DNA of 64,000 bases from Streptomyces sp. PKU-EA00015 (GTDB taxonomy: Bacteria > Actinomycetota > Actinomycetes > Streptomycetales > Streptomycetaceae), in NCBI RefSeq assembly GCF_013387495.1, contig NZ_JABZEE010000051.1:60370-124369 (forward strand), written 5' to 3'. Every line of letters starts with the position of its first letter. Position 1 is the first letter of the stretch. This document shows positions 18,492 to 25,732 of the stretch, piece after piece. The notes beneath the pieces were generated by a model. The model saw nothing but the letters and a program-made list of their open reading frames with translations. It made no database searches and was not told the origin of the DNA. A program made the translations under genes and the position numbers.

Positions 18492-18545
18492 CGCAATAGT
18501 TTGCGTATCGACTGGACAATCTGCCCAGCTGATCGGGCTGATTGT
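18492..18545. promoter_or_regulatory. Two inverted repeats between hppD and its Lrp-type regulator
   Basis: CGCAA-TAGT-TTGCG (18492-18505) is a perfect 5-bp repeat. ACAATCTGCCC (18516-18526) and GGGCTGATTGT (18535-18545) form an 11-bp repeat with one mismatch and an 8-bp spacer. Both lie in the 121-bp divergent promoter, where an Lrp/AsnC protein would bind to control hppD and its own gene. Confidence 0.55.
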
Positions 18546-18582
18546 CGGGCGTTGTGTACAGGATGACCATTGGGGAGGCGTC

Positions 18583-19062
18583 ATGGCGATCGATCATCTG
18601 GACGGGCGGCTCATCGTGCTGCTGGCACGGGAACCGCGCATCGGGGTGCTGGAGGCATCGCGGCGGCTGGGGGTCGCACGCGGCACCGTGCAGGCGCGCA
18701 TGGACAGGCTCCAGGCGAATGGCGTGATCAGGGGCTTCGGGCCGGACGTCGACCCCGCGGCGCTGGGCTATCCCGTGACGGCCTTCGCCACTCTGGAGAT
18801 CAAGCAGGGACAGGGCTCAGACGTACGGGCGCACCTGGCGACGGTCCCCGAGGTCCTGGAACTGCACACGACCACGGGTCACGGCGACATGCTCTGCCGG
18901 CTCGTCGCGCGCTCCAACGCCGACCTCCAGCGGGTGATCGACCGGGTCGTGGGCTTCGAGGGGATCGTGCGCGCGTCGACGGCGATCGTCATGGAGAACC
19001 CGGTGCCGCTGCGGATCATCCCGCTGGTGGAGCAGGCGGCGGAGGACCCGGCCGACAGGTGA
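18583..19062 (+). CDS. Lrp/AsnC-family regulator, probably of hppD
   Basis: A 159-residue one-component regulator. The N-terminal winged helix-turn-helix covers IDHLDGRLIVLLAREPRIGV to VQARMDRLQANGVIRGF; the C-terminal RAM/AsnC effector domain follows. GGGGAGG 5-6 nt before the ATG at 18583 supports the start. Being divergent from hppD, with inverted repeats between, it probably senses an aromatic amino acid or its keto acid. The ligand is inferred from context. Confidence 0.9.
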   Translation: MAIDHLDGRLIVLLAREPRIGVLEASRRLGVARGTVQARMDRLQANGVIRGFGPDVDPAALGYPVTAFATLEIKQGQGSDVRAHLATVPEVLELHTTTGHGDMLCRLVARSNADLQRVIDRVVGFEGIVRASTAIVMENPVPLRIIPLVEQAAEDPADR

Positions 19063-19104
19063 CCTCGGCACGGCGCCGACGATGCAAAGGAGTCATTGCA
19101 AAAA

Positions 19105-19132
19105 AGCGTTGCAAAGAATTCTTTGCAACGCT
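19105..19132. promoter_or_regulatory. 28-bp perfect palindrome, likely operator of the ArsR-type gene
   Basis: The half-site AGCGTTGCAAAGAA is followed at once by its reverse complement, centred between 19118 and 19119. Outer half-sites ATGCAAAGG (19082-19090) and CCTTTGCAT (19134-19142) extend the symmetry, and another TTGCAA lies at 19096-19101. The palindrome overlaps the only plausible promoter of the regulator gene, which starts at 19145, so autoregulation is likely. Confidence 0.7.
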
Positions 19133-19144
19133 ACCTTTGCATGC

Positions 19145-19729
19145 ATGAGCGAGCCCCCGACGCCCAAGGTCCGCACCCTCGACCCGCACTCGCTGCGCGG
19201 TCTGGCCCATCCCCTGCGTATGCGTCTGCTGTCGTCGCTGCGGCACGACGGTCCGGCCACCGCGTCACAGCTGGCGGAGAAGTTCGGCGAGTCGAGCGGC
19301 TCCACCAGCTACCACCTGCGCCAGCTCGCCGCCCACGGCTTCGTCGAGGACGACCCGGGGCGCGGCAAGGGCCGGGAGCGCTGGTGGAAGGCGGCGGCGG
19401 ACGGGACACGCTTCGACGACACCCTGTTCGCCGATCCGGACCCGGCGGTGCGCGGCGCGGCGGATCTGTTCATCCACGAAGTCGCGACCCAGCACACGCA
19501 GGAGGTCGCCACCTGGCTCGGCACCCATCACGACTGGCCCGAGGAGTGGTGGCGCAGCTCCGACCTCAGCGACTTCACGCTGCGGCTGACCGCCACGCAG
19601 GCGTTCGAGCTCAAGGAGAAGGTCCACGCGCTCATCGAGAGCTACCGGGACCTCGCACCGCCCCCCGGCACCGAGGGCGTGGCCCAGGTCCGGCTGCACA
19701 CGCACGCATTTCCACGCGCCACCGACTGA
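19145..19729 (+). CDS. ArsR-type winged-helix transcriptional regulator
   Basis: A 194-residue regulator. The winged-helix domain begins at LRGLAHPLRMRLLSSLRHDGPATASQLAE and recognises DNA with SSGSTSYHLRQLAAHGF; a 100-residue C-terminal domain of unknown ligand follows. No Shine-Dalgarno precedes the ATG; a -35-like TTGCAA at 19109 and a -10-like TACCTT at 19132 are 17 bp apart and about 8 bp from the ATG, so the transcript may be leaderless. First gene of a three-gene unit ending in an MFS exporter, whose expression it probably controls. It lacks the Cys pattern of metal-sensing ArsR proteins. Confidence 0.88.
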   Translation: MSEPPTPKVRTLDPHSLRGLAHPLRMRLLSSLRHDGPATASQLAEKFGESSGSTSYHLRQLAAHGFVEDDPGRGKGRERWWKAAADGTRFDDTLFADPDPAVRGAADLFIHEVATQHTQEVATWLGTHHDWPEEWWRSSDLSDFTLRLTATQAFELKEKVHALIESYRDLAPPPGTEGVAQVRLHTHAFPRATD

Positions 19730-19743
19730 GGGGACCGAAGGAC

Positions 19744-19926
19744 ATGCACGCCGACATACACCTGAGACTGCACGAACTGCGCGCCGAGGAGCTGCGCACG
19801 GAAGCCGCCTGCCATGCGCCGCGCGAGCGCATTCGGACGCAACTCGGCTGGGCTTTAGTCGAGTTGGGGCTTCGACTGCTGTGTCAGCAGCCCGGCCGCA
19901 CCGGGCACACGGCCCGTCTCGCATGA
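19744..19926 (+). CDS. Small helical protein coupled to the MFS gene, 60 aa
   Basis: A 60-codon gene with GAAGGA 4-5 nt before its ATG at 19744. The product is an amphipathic, Arg/Leu-rich helical peptide (HLRLHELRAEELRTEAACHA then QLGWALVELGLRLL) with two Cys residues and no signal peptide. Its TGA overlaps the ATG of the MFS gene (ATGA), so it is translationally coupled. It may be a regulatory partner or only a coupling cistron. No family assigned. Confidence 0.65.
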   Translation: MHADIHLRLHELRAEELRTEAACHAPRERIRTQLGWALVELGLRLLCQQPGRTGHTARLA

Positions 19927-21356
19927 GCGGGCAGGGGGGAACGGGAGCCGGCCGGCGGCGTGACCGCCGGCCGCTGGCCGCCGTCCTGGCGGCCAACGCC
20001 GTGTCCATCAGCGGCAATTCACTCACGCTCATCGGGGTCCCGTGGTTCGCCCTGGAGACCACGGGCAGCCCCGCGAAGGCCGGACTGGTCGCCTTCTGCG
20101 CGACCCTCCCGGTGGTCGTCTCGGCGATCACCGGCGGCCCGGTCATCGACCGCGTGGGCCGCCGCCGCGTCAGCGTCGTCACCGACCTGGTCTGCGCCGT
20201 CGCGCTCGCCGCGATCCCGCTCCTGCACCATGCGGGCGCGCTGCGGTTCTGGATGCTCTGCGCGCTGATGGCCGTCACCGGCCTGTTCCACGCGCCCGGC
20301 GAGACCGCGCGCCATGTCCTGGTGCCCGACCTCGCCGAGCGGGCCGGTACGAGCCTGTCGCGGGCCGCGAGCCTGTTCGACGCGGTCTCGCGCGGCGCGC
20401 GGATGACCGGGGCGGCGCTGGCCGGCGTACTGATCGCGCTGATCGGCGCGGAGGCCGTCCTTTACGTGGACGCGGCGACGTTCTGCGGCTCGGCGCTTCT
20501 GGTCTCCGTCGGCCTGCGCGGCCTGCGCGCCGCCGAGCCCCTGCGGGACGCGCCCCGTATCTCCTTCGCCGCCTACCGGGCCGAACTGCGGGAGGGGTAC
20601 GCCTTCCTGCTGCGCAGCAGGCTGCTGCTCGGTGTCGTCCTGATGGTGATGCTCACCAACGGCCTCGATCAGGGCTGGAGTTCGGTCCTGCTGCCCGTGC
20701 ACGCACGCGAGAATCTGGGCGGCGCACGCGATCTCGGCCTGCTCGTCGCCGTCTTCGGCGGCTGCGCGCTGCTCGGCGCCCTGCTGTACGCGGCAGTCGG
20801 GCACCGCTTCCCGCGGCGCGTCCTGTTCACGGTCGCGTTCCTGCTGTGCGGGCTGCCGCGGTTCGTGGTGGCCGCACTGGTGGACGGGACTCCGCCGCTC
20901 GCCGCCACGATGGCGGTCGGCGGGCTGGGCGCGGGCATGCTCAACCCGATCCTGACGACCGTGATCTACGAGCGGATCCCCGAGGAGCTGCGCAGCCGGG
21001 TCGCGAGCACGACGACGGCCGGGGTGCTGATGACGATGCCGCTCGGCGGTCTGGCGGCCGGCTACCTGGTCGAGCGGGCCGGACTCGTGACGGCGCTGCT
21101 GGCCCTCGGCGGGCTGTACTTCCTGACGACGCTGGCACCGGCCGTGTTCCCGTCCTGGCGGGAGCTGGACCGAGCGGACGCGGGCGACAAGGGCACGGGA
21201 CAGGGCTCGGAGGGACCAGGGGATGCCGGACCGGGCTCGGACGGACCGGACTCGCACGGACCGGGCGGGGCCGTGACGGACGACGCCGCGGGCGTCAGCA
21301 GCTCGGGACCTTACCGCCCCGGTCCAGCGCCCGCAGGGAGTCCACCGCGCCCTTGA
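19923..21356 (+). CDS. MFS exporter with acidic-repeat tail
   Basis: A 477-residue major facilitator protein with about 12 helices. The first helix is AAVLAANAVSISGNSLTLIGVPWFALETTGSP, and the loop motif DRVGRRRVSVVTD is the family A-motif. The arrangement resembles macrolide- or drug-efflux MFS proteins. After helix 12 the last ~45 residues form a Gly/Asp/Pro-rich disordered tail. The ATG at 19923 overlaps the stop of the small upstream ORF. The 3' end overlaps the convergent S16 protease gene by 62 bp. Substrate unknown. Confidence 0.88.
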   Translation: MSGQGGTGAGRRRDRRPLAAVLAANAVSISGNSLTLIGVPWFALETTGSPAKAGLVAFCATLPVVVSAITGGPVIDRVGRRRVSVVTDLVCAVALAAIPLLHHAGALRFWMLCALMAVTGLFHAPGETARHVLVPDLAERAGTSLSRAASLFDAVSRGARMTGAALAGVLIALIGAEAVLYVDAATFCGSALLVSVGLRGLRAAEPLRDAPRISFAAYRAELREGYAFLLRSRLLLGVVLMVMLTNGLDQGWSSVLLPVHARENLGGARDLGLLVAVFGGCALLGALLYAAVGHRFPRRVLFTVAFLLCGLPRFVVAALVDGTPPLAATMAVGGLGAGMLNPILTTVIYERIPEELRSRVASTTTAGVLMTMPLGGLAAGYLVERAGLVTALLALGGLYFLTTLAPAVFPSWRELDRADAGDKGTGQGSEGPGDAGPGSDGPDSHGPGGAVTDDAAGVSSSGPYRPGPAPAGSPPRP

Positions 21357-22083
21357 GCGTGGTGACGGGGATCAGCCGCATCCCGGAGGGCAGTTCCGCC
21401 TGGGCGTCCGCGCACTCGTCCTTCGGGACCAGGAACACGGTCGCTCCGTCCCGCTTGGCCGCCTGGGTCTTCAGCGACACGCCCCCGACCGGGCCGACCT
21501 TGCCGTCGGCGGTGATCGTGCCCGTACCGGCGATGTTCCGGCCGCCGGTCAGGTCGCCGCCCGCACCGTCGCCGTCGATCTTGGCGACGATGCCGAGGGA
21601 GAACAGCAGCCCGGCGCTGGGCCCGCCGACGTCGGCCAGGTGCAGCGACACCTTCACCTTCGCGGGGTCCTCGCCGAGATAGCCGAGGGCGGCGCGGGTG
21701 GCGACGTTCTGCGACTGCTCCATGTCGCGGACGTTGTGCCGCTCGATCTCCCGGTCCGACTTGCCCGCGGGGTAGACGGCGTCGCGGGGCAGCACCGCGC
21801 GGTCCGTACGGAACCATCCGTCGACGACATCGCCGAGACCGACGTCGACGGACGGACCGCTCGCCACGATCGTCGTCATGCGCAGGGCGCCCTCGGTCTC
21901 GCGCGTCGGAGCGCCGGAGATCGTGATGATCTGCCGCCCCTGGTCCTTGCCGAGCACGTCCGCGGTCATCCCGGGCTGCGCGACGACGTACGGCAGCGGC
22001 GCGAGCCCGGCGACGGCGAGCAGCGCGACGACGGGCAGGGCGCAGACGGCGAGGGCGCGGGGGCGCGTGAGACTGGAGAGCAC
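21295..22083 (-). CDS. Membrane-anchored Lon-type (S16) protease, short form
   Basis: A 262-residue protein with an N-terminal membrane helix (LAVCALPVVALLAVAGLAPLP) and a C-terminal Lon-type proteolytic domain. The catalytic dyad is S156 in GGPSAGLLFSLGI and probably K205 in GGVSLKTQAAK, spaced as in Lon. It resembles YlbL-like proteases but is shorter and I see no PDZ domain between anchor and protease. YlbL-type enzymes process membrane or cell-division proteins in Bacillus; no substrate is suggested here. Its end overlaps the MFS gene on the other strand. Confidence 0.87.
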   Translation of the reverse strand: MLSSLTRPRALAVCALPVVALLAVAGLAPLPYVVAQPGMTADVLGKDQGRQIITISGAPTRETEGALRMTTIVASGPSVDVGLGDVVDGWFRTDRAVLPRDAVYPAGKSDREIERHNVRDMEQSQNVATRAALGYLGEDPAKVKVSLHLADVGGPSAGLLFSLGIVAKIDGDGAGGDLTGGRNIAGTGTITADGKVGPVGGVSLKTQAAKRDGATVFLVPKDECADAQAELPSGMRLIPVTTLKGAVDSLRALDRGGKVPSC

Positions 22084-22108
22084 GGTGCCAATCTATCTGC
22101 CCGTGCCA

Positions 22109-22129
22109 CCCCGCCCCCGCCGGGCGGGG
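22109..22129 (-). terminator. Hairpin after the IclR gene
   Basis: CCCCGCCC (22109-22116) and GGGCGGGG (22122-22129) form an 8-bp stem with a 5-nt loop, 20 nt past the IclR stop and before the S16 gene start. Confidence 0.6.
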
Positions 22130-22148
22130 ACGCCCCCGGGAAGGTCCG

Positions 22149-22790
22149 TCAGCGCAGGGCGTCCGCGACCTCGCGCGCCGCGTCCAGTACGCGCGGACCC
22201 ACCCGCTCCGGAACGGCGTCGGCCAGCATCACCACACCGACGCTCCCCTCTATCCCGGTCACGCCCACGAGCGCCGCGGCCGCGCCGCACGCGCCGGCCT
22301 CCAGCTCGCCGTGCGTGAGGGTGTACCCGGGCTCCGCCTGGCCGTTCTGGCGCGCGGCGAGGATGGCCTTGCCGGCCGCCCCGCGGTCGAGCGGATGCCG
22401 GAAGCCCGCCCGGTAGGCGACGTGGTAGTCGGTCCAGGTCGGTTCGACGACGGCGACGGCGAGGGCATCGGCGCCGTCGACCAGGGTGAGGTGGGCGGTC
22501 GCCCCGATGTCCTCGGCGAGCGAACGCAGCGCGGGCATCGCCGCCTCGCGCACGAGCGGATGCACCTGCCGGCCGAGCCGGAGCACGCCGAGGCCGACCC
22601 TGGCCCGGCCGCCGAGGTCGCGTCGGACCAGGGCGTGCTGCTCGAGGGTGGCGAGCAGACGGTAGACGACGGTGCGGTTGACGCCGAGTTTGTTGGACAA
22701 CTCGGTGACGGTCAGCCCGTGGTCGGTATCGGCGAGCAGCTTGAGGACACGAAGTCCCCTGTCGAGCGTCTGGGAGGTTTCCGCGGTCAC
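22149..22790 (-). CDS. IclR-family transcriptional regulator
   Basis: A 213-residue regulator. The GTG at 22790 has GAGAGGG 4-6 nt upstream. The winged helix-turn-helix (TLDRGLRVLKLLADTDHGLTVTELSNKLGVNRTVVYRLL) is followed by the IclR effector domain, with the usual GxAGKAILA-like segment DRGAAGKAILAARQ. No obvious target gene is adjacent: the S16 protease is downstream and a helicase on the other side. Ligand unknown. Confidence 0.9.
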   Translation of the reverse strand: MTAETSQTLDRGLRVLKLLADTDHGLTVTELSNKLGVNRTVVYRLLATLEQHALVRRDLGGRARVGLGVLRLGRQVHPLVREAAMPALRSLAEDIGATAHLTLVDGADALAVAVVEPTWTDYHVAYRAGFRHPLDRGAAGKAILAARQNGQAEPGYTLTHGELEAGACGAAAALVGVTGIEGSVGVVMLADAVPERVGPRVLDAAREVADALR

Positions 22791-23171
22791 GACGCCCTCT
22801 CTTTCGGAGTGAGTGACGGCGGTCCTCGAAGAGATGTCGCGACACCGGTCCCATCGGCGACGCACCCAGAGGCCGCCGGCAGGCCATGGCGCACCGACTG
22901 CGCTCCGCGGCGGCGCTGCCACGGGGCGTTTGCATTGCGGGGACATTAGCGAGCGGCACCGCTCAGCGGAAGGGCTCGTCCAGAATCCGGGCGATCTTCC
23001 GCCGACGCCGGGCTTTTGGTCCCCATACGGGACCTCGGAAGGCCGAGGGGGCGGCCCCCGGGGGCCGGGGCGGTGAAAGTGTGCGCGTGCGGGCTCCGTT
23101 GCGGTCGCGGCTGCGCGTGCGGGCGAGGTCGATCGCCGTTGCGCGTGCGCGCGAGGCTGCGGTCGCGGGCG
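22791..23171. other. Intergenic region between the IclR and helicase genes
   Basis: A 381-bp gap with no convincing gene. It holds GGTCCC-CATAC-GGGACC at 23018-23034, the 14-bp palindrome GGCCCCCGGGGGCC at 23053-23066, and imperfect GCGCGTGCGGGCGAGG and TGCGGTCGCGG repeats from about 23085 to 23168, just past the helicase stop. The palindrome may help end helicase transcription. Confidence 0.55.
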
Positions 23172-24956
23172 TCACCGCATGCGCGTCGCCCACTCCTGCA
23201 CCTTCTTGATCCGCTCGCGGATCTGCCCGGCCGTGGCCTCCGCGCTCGGCGGCCCGCCGCACACCCGGCGCAGCTCGGTGTGGATGACACCGTGGGGCTT
23301 GCCGCTCTGGTGCACGTACGCGCCGACCATGGTGTTCAGCTGCTTGCGCAGCTCCAGCAGCTCCTTGTGGGAGACCACCGGGCGCCGCTCGGCCGGCAGC
23401 TCCAGCAGGTCGGCCTCCTCGTCGGGCTTCTTGCGGCTGTGCGCGATCTGCCGCGCCTGCCGCTTCTGCAGGAGCAGTTGCACCTGGTCGGGTTCGAGCA
23501 GGCCGGGGATGCCGAGGTAGTCCTGCTCCTCCTCGCTGCCCGGGTGGGCCTGCATGCCGAACTCGGCGCCGTCGTACAGCACCCGGTCGAAGACGGCGTC
23601 GGACTCCAGCGCCTCGAAGGGCAGCATGTCCTGCTCGCCGGTGTCCTCGTCCTGCTGCTTCTCGGCCTCCGCCATCTCCTTCTCGGACTCGGCGTACGGG
23701 TCCTCCTCGCCGTCCTTCTTCGGCCGGTCGAGCACGTGGTCGCGCTCGACCTCCATCTCGGAGGCGAAACCGAGGAGGTTGGGAATCGTCGGCAGGAACA
23801 CGGACGCGGTCTCGCCGCGGCGCCTGGACCGTACGAAACGGCCCACGGCCTGCGCGAAGAACAGCGGCGTCGAGATGGTCGTCGCGTACACGCCGACAGC
23901 CAGGCGCGGCACGTCGACGCCCTCGGACACCATGCGGACGGCGACCATCCAGCGGTCCTGGTTGCCGCTGAACTCCTCGATGCGCTGGGAGGCCGCGGCC
24001 TCGTCGGAGAGCACGACGGTGGCCCTGGTGCCGGTGATCTCGCGGATCAGCTTGGCGTACGCGCGGGCCGAGTCCTGGTCGGAGGCGATGACGAGCCCGC
24101 CCGCGTCCGGGATGCCCTTGCGGACCTCGGTCAGCCGCTGGTCGGCGGCGCGGAGCACGTTGGGCATCCAGTCGCCGCGGGGGTCGAGCGCGGTACGCCA
24201 GGCCTGCGAGATCGCGTCCTTGGTCATCGGCTCGCCGAGCCGGGCGGCGACCTCGTCGCCGGCCTTGGTGCGCCAGCGCATGTTGCCGCTGTAGCTGAGG
24301 AAGATCACGGGCCGGACGACGCCGTCGCCGAGCGCGTTGCCGTAGCCGTACGTGTAGTCGGCGGCGGAGCGCCGGATCCCGTCGTTCCCTTCCTCGTACG
24401 TCACGAAGGGAATGGGATTGGTGTCCGAACGGAACGGCGTGCCGGTGAGCGCGAGCCGCCGGGTGGCCGGCTCGAACGCCTCCAGGCACGCCTCGCCCCA
24501 GGACTTGGAGTCACCGGCGTGGTGGATCTCGTCGAGGATGACGAGCGTCTTGCGCTGCTCGCAGCGGTTGCGGTGCAGCATGGGCCGCACGCCGACACCG
24601 GCGTAGGTGACCGCGACCCCGTGGTACTCCTTGCTCAGCGGGCCGGCGCTGTACTCCGGGTCCAGCTTGATCCCTATCCGCGCCGCCGCGGCCGCCCACT
24701 GCTTCTTCAGGTGCTCGGTCGGCGCGACGACCGTCACCTGTTGCACGACGTGGTGGTGCAGCAGCCAGGAGGCGAGGGTCAGCGCGAACGTCGTCTTGCC
24801 GGCGCCGGGCGTGGCGACGGCGAGGAAGTCGCGCGGCTGCTCCTGGATGTACTTCTCCATGGCGCCCTGCTGCCAGGCACGCAGCTTGCTGGCCGTGCCC
24901 CAGGGGGCACGGCCGGGGAAGGCGGGTGAGAGGTGGTGGGAGGCGGTAGTAGTCAC
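23172..24956 (-). CDS. DEAD/DEAH-box superfamily 2 helicase
   Basis: A 594-residue SF2 helicase of the type III restriction/UvrB-like class. Walker A is PGAGKTTF with K54, motif II is DEIHHAG, motif III LALTGTPF, and motif VI QAVGRFVRSRRRGE. An acidic insert (KKDGEEDPYAESEKEMAEAE) and a C-terminal region of about 150 residues follow. No nuclease partner is adjacent, so it is a stand-alone enzyme, perhaps in DNA repair. The ATG at 24956 is the first of the family alignment. The Doc toxin unit upstream has its own terminator. Confidence 0.9.
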   Translation of the reverse strand: MTTTASHHLSPAFPGRAPWGTASKLRAWQQGAMEKYIQEQPRDFLAVATPGAGKTTFALTLASWLLHHHVVQQVTVVAPTEHLKKQWAAAAARIGIKLDPEYSAGPLSKEYHGVAVTYAGVGVRPMLHRNRCEQRKTLVILDEIHHAGDSKSWGEACLEAFEPATRRLALTGTPFRSDTNPIPFVTYEEGNDGIRRSAADYTYGYGNALGDGVVRPVIFLSYSGNMRWRTKAGDEVAARLGEPMTKDAISQAWRTALDPRGDWMPNVLRAADQRLTEVRKGIPDAGGLVIASDQDSARAYAKLIREITGTRATVVLSDEAAASQRIEEFSGNQDRWMVAVRMVSEGVDVPRLAVGVYATTISTPLFFAQAVGRFVRSRRRGETASVFLPTIPNLLGFASEMEVERDHVLDRPKKDGEEDPYAESEKEMAEAEKQQDEDTGEQDMLPFEALESDAVFDRVLYDGAEFGMQAHPGSEEEQDYLGIPGLLEPDQVQLLLQKRQARQIAHSRKKPDEEADLLELPAERRPVVSHKELLELRKQLNTMVGAYVHQSGKPHGVIHTELRRVCGGPPSAEATAGQIRERIKKVQEWATRMR

Positions 24957-25039
24957 GGTCTCCGGTGAGGGATCAGTGGGCCGCCCGAAGGGCGCGGGCA
25001 GGGTGGCGGGCAGGATCGTGGCGGGCTCTGGTACGACAA

Positions 25040-25064
25040 CCGGGCCACCCTATCGGTGGCCCGG
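25040..25064 (-). terminator. Terminator between the Doc module and the helicase
   Basis: CCGGGCCACC (25040-25049) and GGTGGCCCGG (25055-25064) make a perfect 10-bp stem with a CTATC loop, 44 nt beyond the doc stop and upstream of the helicase start. Confidence 0.75.
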
Positions 25065-25108
25065 ACGTCGTCCGGACGACGCGACGCCGTGACCGCGCCG
25101 GGTGCGAC

Positions 25109-25501
25109 TCAGCTCACAGCACGCGCCGCGAGCCGACGCAGTCGGCCCGCGATGCCGGCCAGGTCGTCCGCCGCTCCGGAGGCCACGTCGACGACGAGGT
25201 CGTACGCCGTGTCCTGGTCTGCGTCGGCGAGGTCGGCGCCGTTGAGGGCGAGGAACGTGACGGCGGCGAGCCAGGCCGTGCGCTTGTTGCCGTCGACGAA
25301 GGGATGGTTGGCGGCGATCGCGTGCAGCAGCGCCGCGGACTGCTCGTACAGGCCCTGGTGCGCGGACACGCCGAACATCCGGGCCCTGGGCCGGAGTACG
25401 GCGGATTCGTGCAGGCCCGGTGCGCGCAGCCCCGGCGGCGTCCCGCCAAAGGCGAGCGTCGCGATGCCGGTCACCTCGGTGATCGTGAGGTGTCGTGTCA
25501 C
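25109..25501 (-). CDS. Doc-type Fic-domain toxin
   Basis: A 130-residue death-on-curing family protein. The Fic motif HPFVDGNKRTAW is intact: the catalytic His, the Phe and the Asn-Lys-Arg that bind nucleotide phosphate. Doc toxins use it to phosphorylate EF-Tu. The start at 25501 overlaps the stop of the upstream antitoxin gene (GTGA), typical of a toxin-antitoxin pair. Whether it is active or regulated cannot be told from sequence. Confidence 0.88.
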   Translation of the reverse strand: MTRHLTITEVTGIATLAFGGTPPGLRAPGLHESAVLRPRARMFGVSAHQGLYEQSAALLHAIAANHPFVDGNKRTAWLAAVTFLALNGADLADADQDTAYDLVVDVASGAADDLAGIAGRLRRLAARAVS

Positions 25502-25701
25502 TCGCCCAGCCTCCTCAGGAGATCGGCGTGGTCCGCCGCGTACCGCGCCGCTACGGCGCGCACGAGCTCGCCCTCGGCGTGCAGGTAGTGGCGGACGGCC
25601 TCGGCGAGCAGGTCCTCGGCACCGCGGGCGTCGGCCAGGTCCCGCACGGCCTGCTGCTCCGGTTCGGTCAGGCGGACGGCGAACTCGTCTTTCGACTGCA
25701 T
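25498..25701 (-). CDS. Antitoxin partner of the Doc toxin
   Basis: A 67-residue protein. FAVRLTEPEQQAVRDLADARG looks like the strand and first helix of a ribbon-helix-helix DNA-binding fold, and the C-terminal acidic/Arg-rich helix (VAARYAADHADLLRRLGE) would wrap the toxin. The gene order antitoxin-toxin and the 4-bp overlap support the call. It is not a clear Phd homologue. Confidence 0.75.
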   Translation of the reverse strand: MQSKDEFAVRLTEPEQQAVRDLADARGAEDLLAEAVRHYLHAEGELVRAVAARYAADHADLLRRLGE

Positions 25702-25732
25702 GCCGTGATCGTAGAGATCGCGGATCGCGGCC

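Noticed and set aside
23016..24929. 637-aa plus-strand ORF opposite the helicase
   Set aside because: Shadow frame; the helicase motifs are complete on the minus strand.
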